A stretch of DNA of 64,000 bases from Oscillospiraceae bacterium (GTDB lineage Bacteria; Bacillota; Clostridia; Oscillospirales; Ruminococcaceae), in contig CAAGEB010000007.1 in NCBI GenBank assembly GCA_900768705.1, positions 1 through 64,000 on the forward strand, in the 5' to 3' direction. Positions 25,531 through 34,580 of this stretch are shown here, one piece after another; position 1 is the stretch's first letter, and every line of letters starts with the position of its first letter. The notes under the pieces are model-generated. The model was not told the origin of the DNA. It did not search any database and worked only from the letters and a program-made list of their open reading frames with translations. The position numbers were made by a program, and so were the translations under genes.

Positions 25531-26230
25531 AACAGAACAGATTGATTATGTTTTAACTGAGTTTAACTCTGCCGGAATTATAATAAATCGTGAACAGGCA
25601 GAAAAATATGTGATATTATGCAATTATATGCTGAATTACAATAATAAAGTTAATCTTACAGCTATCACGGATTTTCGGGAAGTTGTAATGAAACATTTTA
25701 TTGACAGTGTTCTGCCATTTTCCAAGATGGAGATTAAGAATAATTCAAGTATCATTGATGTGGGAACCGGTGCAGGTTTTCCGTCTCTGCCGCTTTTGAT
25801 ATATCGTCCGGATCTTAAAGCAACACTGTGCGATAGCCTTGCGAAAAGATGCACCTATCTAGAACTTGTTTGCAAAGAAATAGGAGTATCCGCAGAGATC
25901 GTTCATTCCCGTGCAGAGGAGCTGGGTCAGAAACGCCGTGAATGCTATGACTACTCGACAGCACGGGCTGTGGCTGCTCTTCCGGTACTTACGGAATTTT
26001 GTTTACCATTTGTCAAAGTGGGCGGTCATTTTGTTGCTCTTAAATCAGTAAATGAATCGGCAGACTCTTCACAGCACGCTGTTTCTGTTCTTGGCGGAAG
26101 TATTGAAGAAATTACTGATTATGATTTGCCGAACGGGGATAAACGGCGGCTGATTATGATAAAAAAAGTAATGCAAACTCCGACAAAATATCCCCGAAGC
26201 TATTCAAATATTACAAAAAAGCCGTTATGA
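25523..26230 (+). CDS. rsmG: 16S rRNA (guanine-N7)-methyltransferase RsmG
   Basis: A 235-aa SAM-dependent methyltransferase that makes m7G527 in 16S rRNA. Motif I is IIDVGTGAGFPSLPL, then ATLCDSLAKRCTYLELVC and the later STARAVAALPVLTEFCLPFV. The ATG at 25523 has AGGAG at 25512-25516 and overlaps the mnmG stop by eight bases, so translation is coupled. The ORF extends upstream to 25478 only because it overlaps mnmG. The stop codon lies in the loop of the transcription terminator. Confidence 0.95.
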   Translation: MDKTEQIDYVLTEFNSAGIIINREQAEKYVILCNYMLNYNNKVNLTAITDFREVVMKHFIDSVLPFSKMEIKNNSSIIDVGTGAGFPSLPLLIYRPDLKATLCDSLAKRCTYLELVCKEIGVSAEIVHSRAEELGQKRRECYDYSTARAVAALPVLTEFCLPFVKVGGHFVALKSVNESADSSQHAVSVLGGSIEEITDYDLPNGDKRRLIMIKKVMQTPTKYPRSYSNITKKPL

Positions 26231-26241
26231 TACGGCTTTTT
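26217..26241 (+). terminator. Terminator overlapping the rsmG stop codon
   Basis: AAAAGCCGT (26217-26225) pairs with ACGGCTTTT (26232-26240), followed by T and C. The TGA stop (26228-26230) sits in the hairpin loop. Confidence 0.8.
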
Positions 26242-26303
26242 CTATTGAATAAAATCACTTATTGTCAGCAAATGCGATTATTTTCTCTGGAAATATTTTA
26301 TTT

Positions 26304-26330
26304 CCTTTGTTATAATTAAGATAACAAAGG
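26304..26330. promoter_or_regulatory. 27-bp inverted repeat over the noc promoter and ribosome binding site
   Basis: CCTTTGTTAT (26304-26313), seven bases, then ATAACAAAGG (26321-26330): perfect 10-bp arms. The left arm runs into TATAAT (26311-26316), a -10 element with a weak TGGAAA 17 bp upstream. The right arm runs into AAAGGAGG. It could be an operator for autorepression. Confidence 0.6.
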
Positions 26331-26339
26331 AGGATTGTT

Positions 26340-27161
26340 ATGAAAGGTTTATTTAAACAAAAAGAAAAAATTGCAGGTCAGGTTATGATGATTGACATTA
26401 ATTTACTTACCGCAAACAGATCTCAGCCACGGACTGTTTTCGACGAGGCGGAACTTATTTCTCTGGCAGAAAGTATTAAGGAGAACGGAATTCTTCAGCC
26501 TGTTTGCGTCCGAAGAAACGGAGCACTCTATGAGATAATCAGCGGTGAAAGAAGAACAAGAGCAGCATCACTTGCGGGACTTACTGAAATACCCTGTATT
26601 GTATTAGATGTGTGTGATCAGCAATCGGCAATTCTTGCTCTTATAGAAAATATCCAGCGAAAAAATCTGAGTTATTTTGAAGAATCACTTGCTATCGAAA
26701 AACTTATTTCTTATTATGGACTTACCCAGGAAGAAGCTGCAAAAAGACTTGGCAAAGCACAATCCACCATAGCCAATAAATTAAGGCTTTTACGATTTAC
26801 AGACGCTGAGAGGGAGCTTTTGATTTCCGGTAATCTTTCTGAACGGCAAGCCAGATCTCTTATCAGAATTGAGGACAACGAAAAACGAAAGCGAACAGTT
26901 GATGAAGTAATCCGGCGGAAGTTAAATCTTGAACAAACGGAAGAACTTGTCCGGGATATTTTAAACTCGTGTTCTAAAAAATCACAAACCATAGAAAACA
27001 AAACTTGCAGACCAAAGATTTTTATTCCGGCAAGGGCGTATATGAATTCATTAAATGCGTTGATTAAGCGTATTAAAGATGATAATATTCCTGTTGAGAC
27101 ATCGGCGACAAAATCCGATAATTATTTCGAATATACCTTGAAGTTTCCTATTAATATCTGA
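26340..27161 (+). CDS. Noc-like ParB-family nucleoid protein
   Basis: A 273-aa ParB/Spo0J-family protein. The CTP-binding N-domain shows ISGERRTRAASLAG (GERR motif) and IENIQRKNLSYFEE (the IENLQR-type motif). A helix-turn-helix follows: LTQEEAAKRLGKAQSTIANK. Its place between rsmG and soj is that of noc in B. subtilis, where Noc binds NBS sites and prevents division over the nucleoid. It is distinct from the second ParB at 28075. A 27-bp inverted repeat over its promoter suggests autoregulation. Noc versus a second Spo0J is judged from synteny only. Confidence 0.75.
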   Translation: MKGLFKQKEKIAGQVMMIDINLLTANRSQPRTVFDEAELISLAESIKENGILQPVCVRRNGALYEIISGERRTRAASLAGLTEIPCIVLDVCDQQSAILALIENIQRKNLSYFEESLAIEKLISYYGLTQEEAAKRLGKAQSTIANKLRLLRFTDAERELLISGNLSERQARSLIRIEDNEKRKRTVDEVIRRKLNLEQTEELVRDILNSCSKKSQTIENKTCRPKIFIPARAYMNSLNALIKRIKDDNIPVETSATKSDNYFEYTLKFPINI

Positions 27162-27166
27162 ATAAT

Positions 27167-27182
27167 TGTTCCACGAGGAACA
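27167..27182. promoter_or_regulatory. parS site 2
   Basis: TGTTCCACGAGGAACA: perfect arms except one central base (A for T). Just after the noc-like gene. Confidence 0.82.
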
Positions 27183-27204
27183 TTTTCGTCATTATGTCGA
27201 ATTT

Positions 27205-27220
27205 TGTTCCACGTGGAACT
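27205..27220. promoter_or_regulatory. parS site 3
   Basis: TGTTCCACGTGGAACT, 22 bases after site 2 and 77 before soj. TATAAT at 27260-27265 lies between the sites and soj, so ParB bound here may affect parAB transcription. Confidence 0.88.
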
Positions 27221-27296
27221 TTTTTGTAAAAAGCCCTTTATTTTTTTAAGGAAGTGTGTTATAATGTAAGTATAATTTTTGAAGGGGGAATAGTTT

Positions 27297-28082
27297 TTGG
27301 GAACTGTTATCGGAATAGTAAACCAGAAAGGCGGAGTCGGAAAAACTACGACTTCAATAAATGTAGCCGCTTGTCTGGGTAAGCTGGGAAAAAAAGTTCT
27401 GCTTATTGATTTTGACCCGCAGGGAAATTCAACAACCGGATTTGGTATTAAGAAGAAAACACTGGAATATACAACCTATGATGTTATTGTGGGAGATGTT
27501 AGACCTGAAGACGCAATTCTTGAGACAAGATATAAGAATGTCTCTATAATGCCTGCAACAAATAAGTTATGCGACGCAGAACCTGCGCTTACAAAAATGC
27601 AGAAGAAAAACTTTCAGCTGAGAAAGGTTATTCTTCAGATAAAGGATAATTACGATATCATCCTGATTGACAGCCTGCCCTCAATGGGTATTCTTGCACT
27701 TAATACGCTGGTTGCGGTAGATAGAATAATTGTTCCTATGGTGTGTGAGCATTTTGCACTTGAAGGTCTGGCACAGCTTGTAAGAACAGTAAGCATAGTA
27801 AAGTCAAAGCTTAATCCCAATATTGAGATAATGGGAATTCTGCTGACAATGATGGATAAGCGTCTGCTTTCTACAAATGAGATTAAAATTGAGATTAAGA
27901 AATCCTTCCCGAGCTTGATGTTCAAAACTGAAATTCCCAGAAATGTCCGAATCTCGGAAGCTCAGAGCCACGGTGAACCTATAATTTATTACGATAAAAG
28001 TTCAAAGGGTGCCGATACATATATGCGGTTATCAAAGGAAGTATTAATGAAATGCCGTGAAATGGAGAAGAATAATGGCTAA
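27297..28082 (+). CDS. soj: Chromosome partitioning ATPase ParA/Soj
   Basis: A 261-aa deviant-Walker ATPase. The P-loop NQKGGVGKTTTSINVAACLG starts near residue 9, LLIDFDPQGNSTTG is switch I, and IILIDSLPSMGILALNTLVA is Walker B. With Spo0J and parS it drives origin segregation and in Bacillus also regulates DnaA. The start is TTG (27297), with GAAGGGGG eight bases upstream. It overlaps parB by eight bases. Confidence 0.93.
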   Translation: MGTVIGIVNQKGGVGKTTTSINVAACLGKLGKKVLLIDFDPQGNSTTGFGIKKKTLEYTTYDVIVGDVRPEDAILETRYKNVSIMPATNKLCDAEPALTKMQKKNFQLRKVILQIKDNYDIILIDSLPSMGILALNTLVAVDRIIVPMVCEHFALEGLAQLVRTVSIVKSKLNPNIEIMGILLTMMDKRLLSTNEIKIEIKKSFPSLMFKTEIPRNVRISEAQSHGEPIIYYDKSSKGADTYMRLSKEVLMKCREMEKNNG

Positions 28083-28929
28083 AAAAACCGAAAGCAGCTT
28101 TAAGGATCTGTTTTATGACAATGATGTTACGGAAGAGCAGGGAAGTCAGACTCTTCGTATCAGCGAGATTGAACCTAATAAAAATCAGCCAAGAAAGAAT
28201 TTTGATACCGAGGCATTAAAACAGCTTGCGGATTCCATAACAGAGCATGGTATAATTCAGCCGCTTATTGTCAAATCAATGCCAAGCGGAAATTATCAGA
28301 TTGTTGCAGGAGAACGCCGATGGAGAGCTGCAAAAATGGCAGGCTTGTCGGAGGTTCCGGTGGTTATCAGGGACGATTTGAATGAAGAACAAACTGCACA
28401 GATAGCGATGATTGAAAATCTTCAGCGGGAAAATCTTAATCCCATTGAAGAGGCTTTAGGATATAAAGAGCTTATCGATAAGTACAATATGACTCAGGAC
28501 AGGCTTGCAAAGGCTCTTGGAAAGGCCCGATCCTCCATTGCAAACAGTCTTGGACTTTTAACATTGCCAAACGGCGTGCAGGAATTGCTTCGGAACGGAA
28601 GCTTGTCGGTGGGACATTGCAAAGCACTTAAAAAGGTTAAGGATCCTGCCCTTATGACCGAGCTTGCACAGAGGGCAGCCGGCGGGGAATTATCTGTCCG
28701 GCAGGTGGAATCTATTGCAAAGCGTGAAACTTCCGATACGGAAGCAGAATCGAAGGAAAAAAACATCAAGCCTCGGCTTACTTATTATACCGAGATTGAA
28801 GTCAGCCTGATGGAATCGCTGGGAACTAAGGTGAGAATTTTTGAGGGAAAAAACGGCAATTTTCTTCAAATTAGTTTCAGTGATGAAGAACAGCTTAAAG
28901 GCATAATGAAACATTTTGTTGATGATTAA
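28075..28929 (+). CDS. spo0J: Chromosome partitioning protein ParB/Spo0J
   Basis: A 284-aa ParB CTPase. Seen: IVAGERRWRAAKMAGLSEVP (CTP-binding), IENLQRENLNPIEEALGY, the helix-turn-helix MTQDRLAKALGKARSSIANS, SVGHCKALKKV, and a C-terminal dimerisation domain (LTYYTEIEVSLMESLGTKVR). It should load on the three parS sites at 23.6-27.2 kb and recruit SMC. The ATG at 28075 overlaps the soj stop; the in-frame ATG at 28057 has no separate ribosome binding site and lies within soj. Confidence 0.94.
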   Translation: MAKKTESSFKDLFYDNDVTEEQGSQTLRISEIEPNKNQPRKNFDTEALKQLADSITEHGIIQPLIVKSMPSGNYQIVAGERRWRAAKMAGLSEVPVVIRDDLNEEQTAQIAMIENLQRENLNPIEEALGYKELIDKYNMTQDRLAKALGKARSSIANSLGLLTLPNGVQELLRNGSLSVGHCKALKKVKDPALMTELAQRAAGGELSVRQVESIAKRETSDTEAESKEKNIKPRLTYYTEIEVSLMESLGTKVRIFEGKNGNFLQISFSDEEQLKGIMKHFVDD

Positions 28930-28940
28930 GGAGAAAAACA

Positions 28941-30224
28941 ATGATTGACATTAAATTTTTGAGAGAAAACCCCGACGCAGTTAAAGAAAACATAAAAAAG
29001 AAATTTCAGGACAGCAAGCTGCCGCTGGTTGACGAGGTTATTGAGCTGGATGCAGAGCTTCGCAAAACTATACAGCGTGTGGAGTCTCTTCGTGCCGACA
29101 GAAATCGTATTTCCAAGGAAATAGGCGGTCTGATGGCAAAGGGTCAGAAGGAAGAAGCTGAAAAGCTGAAAGCTCAGGTCAGTGCTTTTGCCAATGAGGA
29201 AAAGGAGCTTACCGAAAAGCAAAATCAGCTCTCGGAAAAAATAACAAAGGATATGATGGTAATTCCGAATATCATTGACCCCTCAGTTCCTATCGGAAAG
29301 GACGATTCCGAGAATGTGGAAATAACAAGATACGGTGAGCCTAAGGTTCCTGATTTTGAAATTCCGTATCACAGCGAGATTATGGAAAGCCTGAACGGTT
29401 TGGATCTGGACAGCGCAAGAAGAGTTGCGGGAAACGGCTTCTATTATCTTATGGGTGATGTTGCAAGACTTCATTCCGCTGTACTTGCTTATGCCCGTGA
29501 CTTTATGATTGACCGCGGCTTTACCTACTGCATACCCCCTTATATGATAAGAAGCAATGTTGTAACAGGCGTTATGAGCTTTGCCGAAATGGACGCTATG
29601 ATGTATAAGATTGAGGGTGAGGATCTGTATCTTATCGGTACATCGGAGCATTCAATGATCGGTAAATTTATTGATCAAATTCTTGAAGAAGATAAGCTTC
29701 CCTATACTCTTACCAGCTATTCTCCCTGCTTCCGTAAGGAAAAGGGAGCGCATGGAATAGAGGAAAGAGGCGTTTATCGTATTCATCAGTTTGAAAAGCA
29801 GGAGATGATTGTAGTCTGCAAGCCTGAGGAGTCTGCAATGTGGTTCGATAAGCTGTGGCAGAATACGGTTGACCTTTTCAGAAGTATGGACATTCCTGTA
29901 CGCACGATTGAGTGCTGCTCCGGAGATCTGGCTGATCTTAAAGTAAAGAGCTATGATGTTGAAGCCTGGAGTCCTCGTCAGAAGAAATATTTTGAGGTTG
30001 GAAGCTGCTCCAATCTTGGTGATGCACAGGCAAGACGGCTGAAAATTCGTGTAAACGGCAAGGACGGTAACAAGTATTTTGCTCATACGCTTAATAATAC
30101 CGTTGTTGCTCCGCCCAGAATGCTGATAGCCTTCCTGGAAAATAATCTGAACGCTGACGGTACGGTTAATATTCCCGAGGTTCTTCGCCCGTATATGGGA
30201 GGGAAGGATAAAATCGGCGGTTAA
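28941..30224 (+). CDS. serS: Seryl-tRNA synthetase
   Basis: A 427-aa class II aminoacyl-tRNA synthetase. The N-terminal coiled-coil arm binds tRNA-Ser (AELRKTIQRVESLRADRNRI to about residue 100). Motif 2 is YSPCFRKEKGAHGIEERGVY, with RIHQFEKQEM after it, and motif 3 is NTVVAPPRMLIAFLENN. AAGGAG precedes the ATG 12 bases after parB, and serS follows parB in some Clostridia. No T-box leader is visible upstream. Confidence 0.97.
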   Translation: MIDIKFLRENPDAVKENIKKKFQDSKLPLVDEVIELDAELRKTIQRVESLRADRNRISKEIGGLMAKGQKEEAEKLKAQVSAFANEEKELTEKQNQLSEKITKDMMVIPNIIDPSVPIGKDDSENVEITRYGEPKVPDFEIPYHSEIMESLNGLDLDSARRVAGNGFYYLMGDVARLHSAVLAYARDFMIDRGFTYCIPPYMIRSNVVTGVMSFAEMDAMMYKIEGEDLYLIGTSEHSMIGKFIDQILEEDKLPYTLTSYSPCFRKEKGAHGIEERGVYRIHQFEKQEMIVVCKPEESAMWFDKLWQNTVDLFRSMDIPVRTIECCSGDLADLKVKSYDVEAWSPRQKKYFEVGSCSNLGDAQARRLKIRVNGKDGNKYFAHTLNNTVVAPPRMLIAFLENNLNADGTVNIPEVLRPYMGGKDKIGG

Positions 30225-30247
30225 TTAAAGATTTCAGCGGAGGAAAT

Positions 30248-30949
30248 ATGGCATTTGTTACTTTGAAGGATGTGTACAAGCGTTATCATGTGGGTGAAGT
30301 GACGATAAACGCTGCGGACGGAATGACCTTCGATATTGAAAAGGGCGAATTTACCGTTATTGTCGGACCCTCCGGCTCCGGAAAAACCACTGTTCTCAAT
30401 ATGCTTGGAGGAATGGATAACTGCGACGAGGGAGTAATTTCGGTTGACGGAGCAAGGGTTGACAGCTTTAACCGAAAAGAGCTGACAAAGTATCGCCGTT
30501 ATGACATTGGTTTTATTTTTCAGTTCTACAATCTTCTTCCAAACCTTACCGCAAAGGAAAATGTTGAAATAGCGGCGCAGACTAATACCGATTTTATTCC
30601 CGCCGAAGAAATTTTGAAGAAAGTGGGTCTTGGGGAAAGAATTAATAATTTCCCCGCCCAGCTTTCCGGCGGAGAGCAGCAGCGTGTTTCCATTGCAAGA
30701 GCGCTTGCGAAAAAGCCTAAGCTTCTTCTCTGCGACGAACCTACCGGTGCGCTGGATTACAATACCGGAAAAATGATTCTGAAGCTTCTTCAGGACACCT
30801 GTCGGAAAGACGGAATGACGGTTATTCTGGTAACTCATAATACTGCCATAACTCCCATGGCGGACAGGGTTATAAAGATAAAAAACAGTCGTGTTTCCGA
30901 CATTACAATCAATGAAAATCCCACTCCGGTTGAAGAAATAGAGTGGTAA
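30248..30949 (+). CDS. ABC transporter ATP-binding protein (MacB/LolD type)
   Basis: A 233-aa ATPase. Walker A is VGPSGSGKTTVLNML, the Q-loop is FIFQFYNLLPNLTA, the signature is LSGGEQQRVSIARALAKK, and Walker B is LLCDEPTGALD. The YNLLPNLT sequence is typical of ATPases that serve FtsX/MacB-type permeases, and such a permease is the next gene. GGAGG precedes the ATG. The system more likely exports or acts mechanically on cell-envelope substrates than imports solutes. Confidence 0.93.
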   Translation: MAFVTLKDVYKRYHVGEVTINAADGMTFDIEKGEFTVIVGPSGSGKTTVLNMLGGMDNCDEGVISVDGARVDSFNRKELTKYRRYDIGFIFQFYNLLPNLTAKENVEIAAQTNTDFIPAEEILKKVGLGERINNFPAQLSGGEQQRVSIARALAKKPKLLLCDEPTGALDYNTGKMILKLLQDTCRKDGMTVILVTHNTAITPMADRVIKIKNSRVSDITINENPTPVEEIEW

Positions 30950-30966
30950 AAAGTAATTATAAAACA

Positions 30967-30993
30967 AGAGGTTCTCGAACAACCTCTTTGTTT
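30967..30993 (+). terminator. Hairpin between ABC ATPase and permease genes
   Basis: AGAGGTT (30967-30973) pairs with AACCTCT (30981-30987), followed by TTGTTTGTTT. It could be a partial terminator that lowers permease expression relative to the ATPase. Confidence 0.5.
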
Positions 30994-31022
30994 GTTTATA
31001 TAACTAAATTAGGGTGATAATT

Positions 31023-34000
31023 TTGAAGGCTGTAAATAAAAACACATTCCGTGAGATAATTAAAACCAAGAACAGGTTTCTTTCAATACTGCTGATTTGC
31101 GTGATAGGCGTAGGATTTTTCAGCGGAGTCCGTGCAACCTGCGGTGATATGAAGGTCAGTGCGAATGATTATTACGACGAGCATAATCTTTTTGACCTGA
31201 GAGTAGTATCTACCTTTGGTTTGACCGAGGACGATGTTGAAGCGATTAAGCAGATTGAAGGCGCAGATACTGTCGTGGCTTCAAAATATACGGATATGGC
31301 TGTTCATTACAGCGACAGAGAGTATATCACCAGAATATTTTCGGAATATGATGATAATCTGAATAATATAGAAATAGTTGACGGCAGGGAAATACAGGAA
31401 GCGGGAGAGTGTTTAATTAATTACAGCTTTCTTCATGACGGAATGAAGGTGGGAGACACGGTTTATCTTGAGGATCTGAGTAAAGCCGATGAATTCCCAC
31501 TTAAATACAAAGAGTATAAAATTGCGGGAATATACACAACTCCATTATACATTTCAAAATCCCAGCGGGGCAGTACAAAAATCGGAGACGGTGCAATCGA
31601 CGCTTTGATGATTGTTCCGGAAGAGGACTTTACGCAGGATGTTTATACGGAAATTTACATAAAGTCCGAAGCTATGAAAGCAATGCAGTCCTATTCCGAT
31701 GAGTATGAAAAAGCACGGGACAGCTTGACTGATAAATTGGAAGCTATTGGTATTGACCGAAGCAATATTCGCTATGACGAGGTTATCGGTAAGGCACAGA
31801 GAGAAATAGACGACGGCGAAGCAGATCTGGCTCAGGCAAAAATTGACGGTCAGAAAGAGCTGGATGATGCTAAAAAAGAACTGGATGAAGGCAAACAGAA
31901 GATAGAGGACGGCGAAGCAGAGTTATCCGATGCAAAAGCTAAAATTCAAGACGGAAAGAAACAGCTTTCCGAAGCTGAAACTAAGCTGGCTGATGCAAAA
32001 AAAGAAATAGAAAGCGGAAAATCGGAGCTGGCAGAAAACAAGACTAAGCTGGATGACGCAAAGGCGGAGCTTGATTCCGCAAAAAAGCAGTTGGACGAAG
32101 GTCAGAAGCAGCTGGACGAGGGAAAAATAAAGCTTGATGATTCCAAAAAACTGCTTGATGAGGCTCAGGCTGAAATAGACGCCAAAACATCCGAATTGAC
32201 GGCAGGAAGGGAACAGCTGGAGGCGGCGAAAGCACAGTATAATTCCGGAAAAGAGCAGTATGACGCTGCAAAGCAGCAGCTAGACCTTTCCGAACAGCAG
32301 TTGCTGCAGGCAGAAGAATTATACGGAAAGGATAATCCCACACTTATTAAACAGCGGGAAGAATTTGAAGCCGCGAAACAGCAGCTGGAGCAGACAAAGC
32401 TTCAGCTGGACGCTGCTCTTGAACAGATAACAGCAAACGAAGCAGTAATTTCTGCGGGCGAACAGCAGCTTGCTGAGGCACAGAAGCAGGTTGATGAGGG
32501 TACGGAACAGTACAATAAAGGTCTTGCGGAATATAACGAAAAGGCAAAGCTTTATGAAAACAGCAAGACGCAATATGAGAAAGGCTATGCCGAATATTCC
32601 GACGGCTTGAAGCAGTACAATGAGGGTTTACAGAAGATTACAGATGGCGAAGCCGATTATAACTCCGGAATTCAGGCTCTTGAAGAGAAAAGAACAGAGC
32701 TGGAACAGGGAGAAAAGGATTATAATCAGGGTCTGGAGGATCTGGAGGACGCAAAACAGAAATACAGTGACGGGCTGGTTGAATACAATGACGGCGTTGA
32801 GAAATATAACAAAGAAATAGCCGACGCAGAGAAAAAGCTGGCGGACGCCCGTGAAAAAATATCCGATGCGGGAAATGCAAAGTGGTATATCTTTTCCCGT
32901 GATGATAACCCCGGCTATACCGAGTATAAGATGAACGCAGAGCGTATTGACAAAATTTCTGCCATATTCCCGGTTTTCTTCCTGCTGGTTGCAGGTCTGG
33001 TATGCCTTACAACTATGTCCAGAATGGTTGAGGAACAGCGGACGCAGATTGGAACGCTGAAAGCTCTGGGTTATGGAAGAAATGCCATAATGAAGCACTA
33101 TATGAGCTATGCCGTTATAGCGGCGGCAGTGGGCGGAGTGCTTGGTGCGGCTTTTGGGTGCATACTTTTCCCGGGTGTTATTATGTACGCATATTCCATG
33201 ATGTATAATATTCAGAAAATACACTTCCTGTATTCTCCGGATAATCTGATTATTTCGATTTTCTCAATGACTGCGGCAATCGCTCTGACTGTATATTTCA
33301 GCTGCCGCAAGGCTCTTCGGGAAACGCCCGCTTCTCTTATGAGACCCAAAGCACCAAAGGCGGGAAAGCGTATTTTCCTGGAAAAAATACCTTTTATCTG
33401 GAACAAATTCAGCTTTTTTTCCAAGGTTGCTTCAAGAAATCTTTTCCGCTATAAGAGAAGAATGTTTATGACTATTGTGGGTATAGCGGGATGTACGGCA
33501 CTTTCTCTGACAGGCTTTGGATTGCAGAATTCAATCAACGATATTGTTGACTTGCAGTATAATAATATATATTTATACAGTGGGTTTATTGCTTATAACA
33601 GCGAGGCAAAGCTTTCCGAGGTTCAGAGCATTTACGACGACCTGCTTGAATACAATCCGGATACGGAATATACTCAGGCGATGATAAAAAGGTACGACAC
33701 AAGCCGCAATGAAAACAACTGTCAGGTTTATGTTACCTGCATAAAGGATACAGAAGTATTTGAGAAATTTGTGAATTTGCATAACCGTGTATCGGGCGAG
33801 GAATATTCCATTTCCGACGGTGCCGTTATTACCGAAAAAGCGGCAAAGCTGTTGGGTGCGGATATAGGTGACGAAATAACGCTGACCGTTAGCGACGGGG
33901 TTACAAAAGCAATAAAAATAAGCGGTATTACCGAACAGTATGTAAGTCACTATCTGTATATTTCCGAGGAATTATACAAAGAGTGTTTTGGAACAGCACC

Positions 34001-34553
34001 GGAATACAATATGATTTACTTCGATAACGGAATATCTCGTGATGATGATGTTCAGGCGGAGTTCTGCGAGAAAATGCTAAAAAATGACAATATTATATCC
34101 ATAACTATGAATGCAACCTCCTTGGCGTCCATTCACGATACTCTGAAAATAATGGATCTGGTGGTTATTGTTCTGATTGTATCGGCGGGAGCATTGGCTT
34201 TTGTCGTATTGTATAATCTAATTAATGTAAATATTACAGAGCGTATCCGTGAAATTGCAACGCTAAAGGTATTGGGATTTTACGACAGAGAGGTTTCCAG
34301 CTATATTTTCCGTGAAAATATTGTGCTTTCCCTGATGGGAGCGGCAGTGGGTCTGGGATTGGGCTATGCGCTGTGTATGTTTGTTATCAATACCGCCGAA
34401 ATTGACGAAATGATGTTCGGACGGAGTATTCACTTGTTGTCCTTTGTGCTTGCTTTTGCGGTTACAATAGCGTTTTCGCTGATTGTAAATCTTATGATGA
34501 CAAAGGTATTGAAGAGGGTTAGTATGGTTGAATCGCTGAAATCCGTTGAATAA
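31023..34553 (+). CDS. FtsX-like ABC permease with long extracytoplasmic coiled coil
   Basis: A 1176-aa permease with two FtsX-type membrane units. Helix 1 (RFLSILLICVIGVGFFSG) is followed by a MacB-like periplasmic-type domain. Then comes a heptad-rich region of about 350 residues (31800-32870; repeated DAKKELDEGKQKIEDGE, KKQLDEGQKQLDEGK, EYNDGVEKYNKE) before three central helices (AIFPVFFLLVAGLVCLTTMS onward). The second half has one helix, another extracytoplasmic domain and three C-terminal helices. The start is probably TTG at 31023, with AGGGTG six bases upstream; GTG at 31014 overlaps that site. It works with the preceding ATPase. Substrate unknown; peptide or lipid export, or cell-wall enzyme control as for FtsEX, are possibilities. 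Confidence 0.88.
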   Translation: MKAVNKNTFREIIKTKNRFLSILLICVIGVGFFSGVRATCGDMKVSANDYYDEHNLFDLRVVSTFGLTEDDVEAIKQIEGADTVVASKYTDMAVHYSDREYITRIFSEYDDNLNNIEIVDGREIQEAGECLINYSFLHDGMKVGDTVYLEDLSKADEFPLKYKEYKIAGIYTTPLYISKSQRGSTKIGDGAIDALMIVPEEDFTQDVYTEIYIKSEAMKAMQSYSDEYEKARDSLTDKLEAIGIDRSNIRYDEVIGKAQREIDDGEADLAQAKIDGQKELDDAKKELDEGKQKIEDGEAELSDAKAKIQDGKKQLSEAETKLADAKKEIESGKSELAENKTKLDDAKAELDSAKKQLDEGQKQLDEGKIKLDDSKKLLDEAQAEIDAKTSELTAGREQLEAAKAQYNSGKEQYDAAKQQLDLSEQQLLQAEELYGKDNPTLIKQREEFEAAKQQLEQTKLQLDAALEQITANEAVISAGEQQLAEAQKQVDEGTEQYNKGLAEYNEKAKLYENSKTQYEKGYAEYSDGLKQYNEGLQKITDGEADYNSGIQALEEKRTELEQGEKDYNQGLEDLEDAKQKYSDGLVEYNDGVEKYNKEIADAEKKLADAREKISDAGNAKWYIFSRDDNPGYTEYKMNAERIDKISAIFPVFFLLVAGLVCLTTMSRMVEEQRTQIGTLKALGYGRNAIMKHYMSYAVIAAAVGGVLGAAFGCILFPGVIMYAYSMMYNIQKIHFLYSPDNLIISIFSMTAAIALTVYFSCRKALRETPASLMRPKAPKAGKRIFLEKIPFIWNKFSFFSKVASRNLFRYKRRMFMTIVGIAGCTALSLTGFGLQNSINDIVDLQYNNIYLYSGFIAYNSEAKLSEVQSIYDDLLEYNPDTEYTQAMIKRYDTSRNENNCQVYVTCIKDTEVFEKFVNLHNRVSGEEYSISDGAVITEKAAKLLGADIGDEITLTVSDGVTKAIKISGITEQYVSHYLYISEELYKECFGTAPEYNMIYFDNGISRDDDVQAEFCEKMLKNDNIISITMNATSLASIHDTLKIMDLVVIVLIVSAGALAFVVLYNLINVNITERIREIATLKVLGFYDREVSSYIFRENIVLSLMGAAVGLGLGYALCMFVINTAEIDEMMFGRSIHLLSFVLAFAVTIAFSLIVNLMMTKVLKRVSMVESLKSVE

Positions 34554-34580
34554 ATCCGTAAGGCGGGAGGAGATGGGTAT

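Noticed and set aside
28900..28941. T-box leader before serS
   Set aside because: Only 11 bases separate parB and serS; no T-box sequence.
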